From: DASRAU01 sp036005805
GTDB lineage: Bacteria; Acidobacteriota; Polarisedimenticolia; Gp22-AA2
Direction of reading: 5' to 3'
DNA length: 32,811 bases
NCBI GenBank assembly: GCA_036005805.1
Contig: DASYQE010000070.1
Coordinates: 1 to 32,811, forward strand
Shown piece by piece: positions 8,038-15,805 of this stretch. Each line of letters opens with the position of its first letter. Positions within the stretch are counted from its first letter, which is position 1. The translations under genes and the position numbers were made by a program. The notes under the pieces were generated by a model. The model did not search any database, was not told where the DNA came from, and saw nothing but the letters and a program-made list of their open reading frames with translations.

Positions 8038-8435
8038 GGCGCCGCCCTCAGCTCGAGGCTGAGATCCTGTTCGGTGGCCGCGGCCACGTCCAGGACGGCG
8101 GCTGAGCCTGGCACCAGCAGGCCGCGCACTTCCTTGCGGGCCGTCACCTTGCCGCGCGGATTACGCAGCTCGACGATCAGGGTCTGCAGCCCGGACGGGA
8201 TCGACAGCAGCCGCTCGACGCTCCCGGCCGGATTCGCCTCGGCCGGAGCGAGCGGAGTCGAGAAGAAGGCCGTCTCGCCGATGCGCACGATCAGGCGCCC
8301 GGTGTCGAGCGCATGACGCACCACGAGCCTCAGGCTGGCGGCTTCGCCGCTGTCCGTCCCGGCTTCGAGGCGGCCCGAGGCCAACAGCCCGAGGACCAGC
8401 ATGGCCGCACCCAGTCGCTGCGTTCGTCCGATCAC
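8034..8435 (-). CDS. small exported protein, unknown
   Basis: The 133-residue product has a signal peptide (MIGRTQRLGAAMLVLGLLASGRLEAG) and a mature domain of about 105 residues with alternating hydrophobic residues suggestive of a beta-sandwich: LRLVVRHALDTGRLIVRIG, LIVELRNPRGKVTARKEVRG, LEL. No catalytic residue pattern or cysteine is seen. The start is a GTG at 8435 with GGAG about 12 nt upstream. A good promoter (8489-8517) lies upstream, and the 57-aa gene overlaps its end by 4 nt, so the two form an operon. I do not recognise the family. Confidence 0.6.
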   Translation of the reverse strand: MIGRTQRLGAAMLVLGLLASGRLEAGTDSGEAASLRLVVRHALDTGRLIVRIGETAFFSTPLAPAEANPAGSVERLLSIPSGLQTLIVELRNPRGKVTARKEVRGLLVPGSAAVLDVAAATEQDLSLELRAAP

Positions 8436-8488
8436 CGCTTCGTCTCCGGGCCCGGTGGAACGCGGCGGCGCGTCTCCGGCCGCGGCTC

Positions 8489-8517
8489 AATATGAGGACC
8501 GCGCCGGCCCCGGTCAA
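8489..8517 (-). promoter_or_regulatory. promoter of the small exported protein operon
   Basis: On the minus strand TTGACC (8517-8512, 5 of 6) is followed after 17 nt by CATATT (8494-8489, 4 of 6). Predicted start near 8482 gives a leader of about 47 nt before the GTG at 8435. Confidence 0.5.
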
Positions 8518-8614
8518 GGTGAAGCGAGGACGCAAAACATGGCCCCTCAAGCATTTCCGGGCGGCGCGCATTTCACTTTTGGAAAACGCAACGAATGTCT
8601 TCGGCGCGCATCTC

Positions 8615-8644
8615 TTGGAGCCCCCGGCGCGCCGGTGCTAGCAT
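8615..8644 (+). promoter_or_regulatory. extended -10 promoter of the E1 dehydrogenase gene
   Basis: TGCTAGCAT (8636-8644) is an extended -10 (TG-n-TAGCAT, 4 of 6). A weak -35, TTGGAG (8615-8620), lies 18 nt upstream. The spacer contains a perfect 12-bp palindrome, CCGGCGCGCCGG (8624-8635), which would be a natural place for a repressor. The rest of the 8436-8670 gap shows nothing besides the divergent promoter at 8489. Confidence 0.45.
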
Positions 8645-8670
8645 GGCGCGGAGTGGCGCGGAGGAAACGC

Positions 8671-10698
8671 ATGGCTGTGAACAAGGCGGCGGCGAAGAAC
8701 CTCGGCATCGAGCCCGAGCTCTTCCTCACCCTCTACGAAAAAATGCTCAGGACGTTCTACGTGGAGGAGATGGGCCGTCTCTTCGTGCGGGCCGGCAAGT
8801 GCTCCTTCTACGCCTCGACCCGAGGCCACGAGAAGCTGCAGATCGCCTGCGCCATGCTCCTTCAGCCGGGCAAGGACTGGTTCCTTCCTTATTACAGGGA
8901 GAAGGCGCTGATGGTGGGGCTCGGGATGCCCCTCGAGCACGTCTTCCAGGGGCTCCTGTCGCGCGACGGCGACCCGAACTCGCTCGGCCGCAACATGTCC
9001 GAGCACTACTCGTCGCGCGAGCTGCGGGTGGTCTCGCCGACCGCCTGCACCGGCACCCAGTTCCTCATGGCGGTCGGCCTGGCCCGCGCCATTCAGGCGG
9101 ACAAGAAGGACGAGATCGTCTACGTCTCCGGAGGCGAGGGCTCCACGTCCGAGGGGGAATTTTTCGAGGCGCTCAACAAGGCGCAGTGCGACCTGCTGCC
9201 GGTCCTGTTCGTCATCCAGAACAACGGCTACGCCATCAGCGTGCCGCAGGAGCAGCAGACCTCCTCGCAGCTGCACGAGGTGGCGCGCGGCTTCGGGATG
9301 AAGTCGGTCCGCGTGGACGGCACCCGCTTCACCGAGATGCACCGCACCCTCTCCCCGCTCGTCGGCGCCATGCGCCGCGGCGCGGGGCCGCTGTTCGTCG
9401 AGGCGATGGTGGTGCGGCTCGATTCCCATTCGTCGTCGGACGACCAGACCAAGTACCGCGACGAGCAGGACATGGAAGAAGCACGCCGCCGCGATCCGAT
9501 GACGCACACGGAGATGCGCATCCGCCAGATGGGCCTCCTGACCGACAAGGAAATGGAGGAGTGGCGGGCGCGCGCCAAGGCCGAGGTCGAAGAGGCGGCG
9601 CGGAAGATCGACGCCCTGCCCTTCCCGCCCGACGCCAGCGCCACCGGCGACATCTTCTCGGCCGACCGCGTCGTGGTCGAGGAGACCGACCCGACGCCGT
9701 TGAGCGACAAGCCGGTGACCATGGTCGAGGCGATCAACCACGGGCTGCAGGAGGAGATGGCGCGCAACCCGAAGATCGTCATGTGGGGCGAGGACATCCA
9801 GGATCCCAAGGGCGGCGTCTTCGGAGTCACCCGCGGCCTGACCGAGGCGTTTCCCGGCCGCGTCGAGAACTCGCCGCTGGCCGAGGCGACCATCGTCGGC
9901 ATGGCCAGCGGGATGGCCGTCGGCGGCTTCAAGCCGGTCGTCGAGATCCAGTTCGCCGACTACTCGTTCCCCGGCTACATGCAGATGCGGAACGAAATCC
10001 CGACGCTGCGGTGGCGCTCGGGCGGCGCGTGGACGTCCCCGATGGTCGTGCGCGTCGCCACCGGCGGCTACATCCGCGGCGGCCCGTTCCACTCGCAGTG
10101 CCCGGAGACGCTCTACGCCCACACACCCGGCTGGTACATCGCCTATCCGTCCAACGCCGCCGACGCCAAGGGGCTGATCAAGACGGCGTGCCGCATGGAC
10201 GACCCGGTCATCTTCTTCGAGCATAAGGGGCTGTACCGGCAGGTCTACAGCAAGTCGCTGGAGCCCGGGCCCGAGTACGTGCTGCCGTTCGGCCAGGCGA
10301 AGGTCGTGCGCGAGGGAAGCGATCTGACGGTCATCGCCTGGGGGCGCACGGTCAACATGGCGCAGCAGGCGCTGGGCGCGCTGGCCGCGGAAGGGACCGA
10401 GCCCTCGGTCGAGATCCTCGATCTGCGCACCATCGTGCCGCTCGACCTCGACACCGTGTACGCCTCGGTCCGCAAGACCGGCCGGGTGCTGGTGGCGCAC
10501 GAGGCGCCGATGCTGGCGGGGATGGGGGCGGAGGTGGCCGCGCGCATCGCCGACGTCGCCTTCGATTGCCTCGATGCGCCGGTGCGGCGCGTCGCGGCGC
10601 GCGACTCGTTCGTGCCGTTCGCCCCGAACCTCGAGGCGGCGGTGCTGCCGAGCGTGGAGGAGATCGCCGCGGCGATCCGGGAACTGCTGACGTATTGA
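8671..10698 (+). CDS. fused E1 alpha/beta 2-oxoacid dehydrogenase (thiamine diphosphate)
   Basis: One 675-residue chain joins the alpha (about 1-330) and beta (about 345-675) E1 subunits of a pyruvate or branched-chain 2-oxoacid dehydrogenase complex, the decarboxylating step that passes an acyl group to lipoyl-E2. The alpha part has the ThDP/Mg site GGEGSTSEGEFFEALN...NN (G155-N185; family consensus GDG, here GEG) and RGHEKLQIA. The beta part has MVEAINHGLQEEM, MWGEDI (catalytic-type Glu), ENSPLAEATIVGMASGMA, EIQFADY and the FHSQCPE loop with its conserved His. The start ATG at 8671 has GGAGGA 6 nt upstream; an N-terminal extension would cross the promoter. Fused E1 chains are known in several phyla. 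E2 and E3 are not in the window, so substrate specificity (pyruvate or branched-chain) cannot be assigned. Confidence 0.92.
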   Translation: MAVNKAAAKNLGIEPELFLTLYEKMLRTFYVEEMGRLFVRAGKCSFYASTRGHEKLQIACAMLLQPGKDWFLPYYREKALMVGLGMPLEHVFQGLLSRDGDPNSLGRNMSEHYSSRELRVVSPTACTGTQFLMAVGLARAIQADKKDEIVYVSGGEGSTSEGEFFEALNKAQCDLLPVLFVIQNNGYAISVPQEQQTSSQLHEVARGFGMKSVRVDGTRFTEMHRTLSPLVGAMRRGAGPLFVEAMVVRLDSHSSSDDQTKYRDEQDMEEARRRDPMTHTEMRIRQMGLLTDKEMEEWRARAKAEVEEAARKIDALPFPPDASATGDIFSADRVVVEETDPTPLSDKPVTMVEAINHGLQEEMARNPKIVMWGEDIQDPKGGVFGVTRGLTEAFPGRVENSPLAEATIVGMASGMAVGGFKPVVEIQFADYSFPGYMQMRNEIPTLRWRSGGAWTSPMVVRVATGGYIRGGPFHSQCPETLYAHTPGWYIAYPSNAADAKGLIKTACRMDDPVIFFEHKGLYRQVYSKSLEPGPEYVLPFGQAKVVREGSDLTVIAWGRTVNMAQQALGALAAEGTEPSVEILDLRTIVPLDLDTVYASVRKTGRVLVAHEAPMLAGMGAEVAARIADVAFDCLDAPVRRVAARDSFVPFAPNLEAAVLPSVEEIAAAIRELLTY

Positions 10699-10751
10699 TT
10701 TCGATCGGCTGAACGCCTGCGTCCGGTGGGGGGCGCGGGCACGAGGGCGTC

Positions 10752-12029
10752 GTGACCGAGGAAACGGTCCTGAACATCCCCACCCCCTCCCTGGTGGTCC
10801 TGGTGAGCCCGGACGGCGCCGGTTCCAACTTCTGCCGCCGCCATTTCCCTGCCGCTTCCGTGGTGTCCCTCGACGAGTGCCGCGAAGCGCTCCCCGTGCT
10901 CCGTGCCCGCCGCCGCGAGGAGGCCGCATCGCGTCTCGCGCACGAGCGCGTCGAGGCGCGGCTGCGCCGGCGCCGGCTGGCGGTCCTCGACGCGTGCGGT
11001 CTGGCGTCGGACCACCGGCGCGCGGCGCGGGGAATCGCCGAGCGCCATCACCTGCCGGCCATCGCGGTGGCGATCGACGCGCCGGCCGCGGTGCGACGGG
11101 CGCTCGGGCGCGAGGGCTATTCGGAGGTGCACCACCTCCACACTCGGCGCGATCTCCACTCGTCGAGCGTGGCGCTGGTGCCGCTGCCGTGCGACAGGCG
11201 ATCGGAGCGCGGCCCGTTCGACGCCATCGGCGACGTGCACGGCTGCGCCTCGGAGCTGCTCAGCCTGCTGCGCCGCCTCGGGTACCGCCGGCGCGGCGGC
11301 CGCTGGGGGCATCCGGCCGGCCGCCGGGCGCTCTTCCTCGGCGATCTCGTCGATCGCGGCCCGCGCGTCATCGACGCGGCGATGATCGCCATGGACATGA
11401 CCTCCGACGGCGCGGCCCTCGCCGTGCCGGGGAACCACGACGTCGAGCTCGCGGCGCTCTTGCGCGGCGCCTCGGTCGTTCCCGGACCGGGCACGGTGCT
11501 GTCGCTGGCGCAGATCGCCGCGGCACCAGCCGACCTGCGCCGCATCTTCCGCCGGCGCTTCACCGACTACGTGGACCGGCTGCCGTCGCACCTGCTCCTG
11601 GACGGGGGCCGGCTGGCGGTGGCGCACGCGGGACTCCTGGCGGAGCACGTCGGGCGCGACTCGGAGACGGTGCGCCGCTTCGCTGTGCACGGGGCGACGG
11701 TCCCGAAAGTGGATCGCTATGGTCTCCCGGTGCGGGTGCACTGGGCCCGGTCCTATCGCGGGCGGGCCTTCCTGATCTACGGGCACACGGCGGTGCGCGA
11801 GCCCGAATCGGTGGGAGCGACGCTCAACATCGACACCGGCTGCTGCTACGGCGGGGCGCTGACCGCTTTCCGCTGGCCGGAGCACCAGGTGGTGCAGGTG
11901 CGCGCGCGGCGCATCCACTACCGTTCGCCGCGCACCCGCGGGTTGAGGCTGGGGATCCGGGCGGAGACCCGGGCGGTGCCGCCGTCCGCTCGCGGCGGAC
12001 GGCCGATCCGGCCGCTTACTTCTTCTTGA
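10752..12029 (+). CDS. Pnkp-like protein: degenerate kinase domain plus active-type metallophosphatase
   Basis: The 425-residue product aligns by eye with bacterial Pnkp over the first two of its three modules. The N-terminal part (1-150) has the kinase layout, but the P-loop reads SPDGAGSN (19-26) where GPSGSGKS is expected, so the ATP-binding Lys is Ser25. The later motifs LDECREAL and VLDACG are also altered. The C-terminal part (156-425) is a calcineurin-like phosphatase with all metal motifs: GDVHG (160-164), GDLVDRG (197-203), GNHD (227-230), HAG and YGHT. The third, ligase-type module of Pnkp is absent. Likely function is a metal-dependent phosphatase, perhaps on nucleotides or RNA 2',3' ends, with a non-catalytic or nucleotide-sensing N-terminal domain. 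The start is GTG with GAGG 6 nt upstream, 53 nt after the E1 gene. It overlaps the convergent zinc-ribbon gene by 14 nt. Confidence 0.8.
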   Translation: MTEETVLNIPTPSLVVLVSPDGAGSNFCRRHFPAASVVSLDECREALPVLRARRREEAASRLAHERVEARLRRRRLAVLDACGLASDHRRAARGIAERHHLPAIAVAIDAPAAVRRALGREGYSEVHHLHTRRDLHSSSVALVPLPCDRRSERGPFDAIGDVHGCASELLSLLRRLGYRRRGGRWGHPAGRRALFLGDLVDRGPRVIDAAMIAMDMTSDGAALAVPGNHDVELAALLRGASVVPGPGTVLSLAQIAAAPADLRRIFRRRFTDYVDRLPSHLLLDGGRLAVAHAGLLAEHVGRDSETVRRFAVHGATVPKVDRYGLPVRVHWARSYRGRAFLIYGHTAVREPESVGATLNIDTGCCYGGALTAFRWPEHQVVQVRARRIHYRSPRTRGLRLGIRAETRAVPPSARGGRPIRPLTSS

Positions 12030-12462
12030 AAAGCGCCTCGAACGCGGCGCGGCCCGGGCTCATGGCGGGCTCGCCGGTGGGGGGCGGCGGACCCGCGGCG
12101 ATGCGGCGCCCGGTCGCGTCAAGAACCGTGGACGGGCGGAACGACACGCACTCGTTGGCGACGATCTTCGACATCACCTTGGCCGGGATGGGCTCGCGAC
12201 ACTCGAAGCGGGCGCCGGGATCGAAGTGCACGCAGTTGCGGCAGCAGTGCACGGCCGCCGTGCAGGTCGGGCAGCGCGCGGTGGTGTCCACGACGTCCGT
12301 CGTCTCCTGGTGCCCGCACTGGAAGCAGCGCCGCACCAGCCGCGCCTCGCGCTCCATGCCGCGCGGGCCGCGCGGCGGGCGGGGCCCGTCGTTGTCGCGA
12401 TGCTTCTTTTCCCGTTCTTCCTTGAACTCGCTGTCGCGGTAGCCGGGCTGGCGGTACTTCAT
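12016..12462 (-). CDS. zinc-ribbon protein, unknown function
   Basis: The 148-residue product has a charged, disordered N-terminus (DSEFKEEREKKHRDNDGPRP), then a probable zinc ribbon with C46-x2-C49 (CFQC) and C64-x2-C67 (CPTC), followed directly by CCRNC (73-77) and a second pattern CVHFDPGARFECREPIP...NEC (C88, C105) that could bind another metal. The C-terminal tail is Pro/Gly-rich and ends in KKK. It is cytoplasmic by sequence. It might be a nucleic-acid- or protein-binding factor; nothing shows an enzyme. A weak extended -10 (TGC-TAAAGT, reading 12515-12507) lies upstream. It is convergent and overlaps the phosphatase gene end, and divergent from the protease gene at 12564. Confidence 0.75.
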   Translation of the reverse strand: MKYRQPGYRDSEFKEEREKKHRDNDGPRPPRGPRGMEREARLVRRCFQCGHQETTDVVDTTARCPTCTAAVHCCRNCVHFDPGARFECREPIPAKVMSKIVANECVSFRPSTVLDATGRRIAAGPPPPTGEPAMSPGRAAFEALFKKK

Positions 12463-12550
12463 GCGGACGCTCTGCCTCCAGGAAAGGATGTGCGAGGGAG
12501 GCCGCTACTTTAGCACGATTCACCGGCTTTTCCGGCGCCGCTTCGTCCCG

Positions 12551-12556
12551 TAGAAT
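12551..12556 (+). promoter_or_regulatory. -10 element fixing a leaderless start of the Deg9-like protease
   Basis: TAGAAT (5 of 6) ends 7 nt before the ATG at 12564 and overlaps the alternative ATG at 12555. Transcription would start at or next to 12564, so the first ATG cannot be used. No Shine-Dalgarno is present. A -35 is not convincing. Confidence 0.45.
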
Positions 12557-12563
12557 GCGCCGG

Positions 12564-14192
12564 ATGCGCGCACCCCTCGATTCCCCGGCAAGGCTCCTGA
12601 CCTCTTTCGGCCGTGCGCTCCTGCTCGCGCTCGTCGCCGGAGTCGCCATCGCACCGGCCGCGGCCGCGCCGCAGGCCACCCCCGGCGCTCCCAGGCCCCC
12701 GGCGTCGAAGCCGCCCACCGCGAAACAGCCGGCCGCGAAGTCTGCCGCGCCGAAGCCGGCCGCGAAGCCTCCCGCCGCGGCTCCGGAGCCGATGCTCGAC
12801 GAGGGCTTCGAGAAGTCGGTCGTGCGCATCATCAACTACTCGCAGCGCGGCGACTGGTTCTCCCCCTGGGACGTCACGGGCGTGCGCGCCTCGAGCGGCA
12901 CCGGCTTCGTCATCGACGGCGGGCTGCTCCTGACCAACGCGCACGTGGTCAGCGACGCGCGGCTGCTGCTCCTGTACCTGCACGGCGACCCGACGCCGCA
13001 CAAGGCGCGCGCGGTGATGCTCGGGCACGACTGCGACCTGGCCCTCGTCCGTCCCGACGAGCCGGGACTCCTGCGCAACATCCCGGTGCTGGAGCTCGGC
13101 CGCCTGCCGCCGCTGCGCACCATGGTCGAGACCTACGGCTACCCCGCCGGCGGGGACCAGATCTCCTCGACGCGCGGCGTGGTGTCGCGCATCGAGACGC
13201 AGGTCTACGCGCACTCGGGCGTGGATCGCCACGTCGCCATCCAGACCGACGCCGCCATCAACCCCGGCAACAGCGGCGGGCCGATGATCCAGGACGGCAA
13301 GGTCGTGGGGGTGGCGTTCCAGGGCACCGACGCCCTCGAGAACACCGGCTTCGGCATCCCGGTCGAGGTGATCCAGCACTTCCTGACGGACGCCGAGGAC
13401 GGCAAGTACGACGGCTACCCCGACCTCGCCATCCTCGAATCGAACCTCGAGAACCCGGCCGCCCGGCGCCGCGCCGGCATGCGCGACGACGAGAGCGGCG
13501 TGCGCGTGGATTTCGTCAACGACGGCGGCAGCGCCGAGGGCCTGCTCAAGGTGGGCGACGTGCTGCTGGCCGTGGACGGCAGCCCGATCGCCAACGACGG
13601 CTCGGTGCTGATGGAGGGGCTGCGCTTCGACTACGGCCTGATGGTCGACCGGCACCAGATCGGAAGTGATCTGAGGTTGCGCCTCCTGCGCGACGGCGAG
13701 CGGAAGGAGATCACCGTGCCGCTGGTCGCCCACCCGGGGACGAGCCGCTACGCGTCGCAGTACGACGTCATGCCGCGCTACTTCATCTACGCGGGCCTGG
13801 TGTTCGAGCCGCTCAACGTCGAGATGCTGGAGACGACGGGCCGCGACTGGGTGGTCAGCGCCGACAAGCGCCTGGTGCAGGAGCAGATCTTCCGCCCGCT
13901 GTCCGACCCGAAGGCGCTCTTGCGCGAGCCGGTGGTGCTGCTGCGCCGCCTGGACGATCCCGTCAACATCAACATCGCCTGGTACCGCAACCAGCTCGTG
14001 ACGAAGGCGAACGGCAAGGACATCGACTCGCTCGGCGAGCTCATCGACGCGATCGAGTCGAACAAGGCTGCATTCCACGTCCTCGAGCTGGGCGAGCCGG
14101 GGCGCTTCATCGTCCTCGACCGCAAGGGCGCCGACGAGGCGAGCCCGAAGATCCTGGAACGCTACGGCGTCGAGAAGGACCGCAACCCATGA
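12564..14192 (+). CDS. Deg9-type HtrA serine protease, exported
   Basis: The 542-residue protein has a signal peptide (MRAPLDSPARLLTSFGRALL..., cleavage near AAAA-PQ), a Lys/Ala/Pro linker (about 37-75) and a trypsin-like domain with a complete triad: H127 in LLTNAHVVS, D158 in DCDLALV and S237 in NPGNSGGP. The motif ETYGYPAGGDQISSTRGVVSRIE marks the Deg9 subgroup rather than classical DegP. A first PDZ follows (about 285-380, GLLKVGDVLLAVDGSPIANDG) and a second Deg9-type C-terminal region (about 395-530, YFIYAGLVFEPL ... NINIAWYRNQLVTKANGKDI). It probably degrades or monitors misfolded envelope proteins. I chose ATG 12564 over 12555 because the -10 hexamer overlaps 12555. The next gene overlaps by 4 nt (ATGA) and encodes a catalytically dead paralogue. 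Confidence 0.9.
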   Translation: MRAPLDSPARLLTSFGRALLLALVAGVAIAPAAAAPQATPGAPRPPASKPPTAKQPAAKSAAPKPAAKPPAAAPEPMLDEGFEKSVVRIINYSQRGDWFSPWDVTGVRASSGTGFVIDGGLLLTNAHVVSDARLLLLYLHGDPTPHKARAVMLGHDCDLALVRPDEPGLLRNIPVLELGRLPPLRTMVETYGYPAGGDQISSTRGVVSRIETQVYAHSGVDRHVAIQTDAAINPGNSGGPMIQDGKVVGVAFQGTDALENTGFGIPVEVIQHFLTDAEDGKYDGYPDLAILESNLENPAARRRAGMRDDESGVRVDFVNDGGSAEGLLKVGDVLLAVDGSPIANDGSVLMEGLRFDYGLMVDRHQIGSDLRLRLLRDGERKEITVPLVAHPGTSRYASQYDVMPRYFIYAGLVFEPLNVEMLETTGRDWVVSADKRLVQEQIFRPLSDPKALLREPVVLLRRLDDPVNINIAWYRNQLVTKANGKDIDSLGELIDAIESNKAAFHVLELGEPGRFIVLDRKGADEASPKILERYGVEKDRNP

Positions 14193-15721
14193 CGGTCCGG
14201 AGGCTGGCGGCGTTCCTCGTCGTCTTCGCCCTCGGGGGCGCGACGGCCGGTCGTGCCATGGCCGAGCCGGCGCACCGCGCCGGGGGGCGGCAGTCGTTCG
14301 AGAACGGCATCGTCGGTCTGACCGTCTCGGCGCAGGGCTGGGACCAGGACCGCCCGTGGGCCAAGGGGGCGCCGCAGGCGCGCATGGCTCTCGCCACGGT
14401 CGTGGAGGGCCCGTACCTGCTGACCTCGGCGCAGATGGTCTCGGACGCGACCCTCATCGAGGCCGAGAAGCTCGGCGGCTCGGTGCGCGTCCCCGCCCGG
14501 GTGGTGCTGGTCGATCCCGAGGTGGACCTGGCGATCCTCGGCGTGGACGCGCCGAAGTTCTTCGACGACCTGAAGCCGGTGCCGATGGCCTCGTCGGTGC
14601 CGACGGAAGGGGCGGTGCAGTCGGTGCGCTGGCGCCTGCGGCAGATCGAGGCCTCCACCAGCCGCGTGTCGCGCGTCGAGGTGCAGGTGACCTCGCTCGG
14701 CGGCCTCGAGCACCCGTTCCTGCTGGTGACGACCGACCTGCGCGGCGGAGGGTGGGCCGAACCGGTCTTCGCCGAAGGCAAGTTCATCGGGCTGACGGTG
14801 TCGCAGGACGACCAGGTGGCGCGGGTGCTGCCGGTGGACATCATCAACAACTTCCTCGACATGGCGCGTGGTGGGAAGCCGTATCCCGGCTTCGCCAACC
14901 TGGGCCTGCGCTGGCAGATCAACGAGGACCCCGTCCTCACGGCGTCGCTGCGGCTTTCCGGCGACCCCCGCGGCGTGCTGATCACCGGCGCGAACTGGGG
15001 CGGATCGGCCTGCGGTGTCATGCGGCCGCGCGACCTGCTGCTGTCGCTGGACGGCCACGAGATCGACGCCAGCGGCTACTACCGTCACCCGCGCTACGGG
15101 CTGCTGCGCTTCACCACCATCACGACCGACGGCCACCGCGCCGGCGAGACCATCAAGGCGGAGGTGTGGCGCGACGGCAAGAACGTCAAGCTCGACCTGC
15201 CGCTCAAGGCGGCGCACACGCCCGGCGACCTCATCCCGGACCGGGTGCCCGAGCAGCCGCCCCCCTATCTCGTCGCCGGGGGGCTGGTGCTGCGCGAGCT
15301 GGACGGGAACTACCTGAGGTCCTGGGGGGACGACTGGCGGCGCAAGGCGCCAATACGTCTCCAGTTGCGCTACTGGCTCGACTCGAAGGACCAGGAGCCG
15401 GGGGCGCGCCGCATCGTCGTCCTGTCGTCGGTGCTGCCGCACGCCTACAACATCGGCTATCACGGCCTCTCGGACGTGGCGGTGCTCGAGATCAACGGCC
15501 GCCCGATCGACTCCATCGCCGCCGCCGAGGAGGCCTTCAAGCACCCGGAGGGCGACTTCCACCGCATCGTCCTCGAGCCGAACGGCCAGATGGCCCAGGT
15601 CATCCTGGACGCGAAGACCTTCGACGCCGCCACGGCGGAGATCCAGGAGTCCTACCGCGTCCCCGCCCCGGTCCGGACCGCCGCCCCGCCCCCCGAGTTC
15701 GGCGCCGCCTGCGGCGGCTGA
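14189..15721 (+). CDS. catalytically dead Deg9-like pseudoprotease, exported
   Basis: The 510-residue product has the same layout as the gene before it: signal peptide (MTVRRLAAFLVVFALGGATAGRAMA), protease-like fold, PDZ, and a Deg9-type C-terminal region (LVAGGLVLREL ... VLPHAYNIGYHGLSDVAVLEINGRPID). The active site is lost. The His motif TNAHVVSD is TSAQMVSD (Q82), and the Ser motif NPGNSGGP is replaced by LRGGGWAEPV (about 184-193); only the Asp is kept (D113 in VDLAILG). The scaffold around the lost residues is intact, so it is a maintained non-catalytic paralogue and not a decaying pseudogene. The start ATG overlaps the TGA of the active protease (14189-14192), implying coupled translation and fixed stoichiometry. 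A likely role is a regulatory or substrate-binding subunit in a mixed oligomer; this is inference. Confidence 0.82.
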   Translation: MTVRRLAAFLVVFALGGATAGRAMAEPAHRAGGRQSFENGIVGLTVSAQGWDQDRPWAKGAPQARMALATVVEGPYLLTSAQMVSDATLIEAEKLGGSVRVPARVVLVDPEVDLAILGVDAPKFFDDLKPVPMASSVPTEGAVQSVRWRLRQIEASTSRVSRVEVQVTSLGGLEHPFLLVTTDLRGGGWAEPVFAEGKFIGLTVSQDDQVARVLPVDIINNFLDMARGGKPYPGFANLGLRWQINEDPVLTASLRLSGDPRGVLITGANWGGSACGVMRPRDLLLSLDGHEIDASGYYRHPRYGLLRFTTITTDGHRAGETIKAEVWRDGKNVKLDLPLKAAHTPGDLIPDRVPEQPPPYLVAGGLVLRELDGNYLRSWGDDWRRKAPIRLQLRYWLDSKDQEPGARRIVVLSSVLPHAYNIGYHGLSDVAVLEINGRPIDSIAAAEEAFKHPEGDFHRIVLEPNGQMAQVILDAKTFDAATAEIQESYRVPAPVRTAAPPPEFGAACGG

Positions 15722-15761
15722 CCCCAGGGCCGCCCGGGATGCCGGGTCCGTGGGACTGGTG

Positions 15762-15767
15762 TAGAAT
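15762..15767 (+). promoter_or_regulatory. possible -10 upstream of the SurA/DsbA fusion gene
   Basis: TAGAAT (5 of 6) lies 38 nt before the ATG at 15806, leaving room for a leader with a GGAGGA ribosome site. No -35 is evident. It would allow expression independent of the protease pair. Confidence 0.4.
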
Positions 15768-15805
15768 CGCCGCCCCCAATTCAAGGGTCTCGAGGAGGAA
15801 ACGGA

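Noticed and set aside
8638..10929. Very long open frame (763 codons) on the minus strand opposite the E1 gene
   Set aside because: It mirrors the strong codon-position GC bias of a GC-rich gene; the protein is Arg/His/Gln-rich without motifs, while the plus strand encodes an unmistakable E1 enzyme.
10752..12029. Annotating the gene simply as polynucleotide kinase-phosphatase
   Set aside because: The P-loop lysine and other kinase motifs are lost and the ligase-type module is missing; only the phosphatase is supported.
14189..15721. Calling the second Deg9-like gene an active protease or a decayed pseudogene
   Set aside because: The catalytic His and Ser are absent, so it cannot be a normal serine protease; the frame is intact over 510 codons with conserved scaffold, so it is not decaying.
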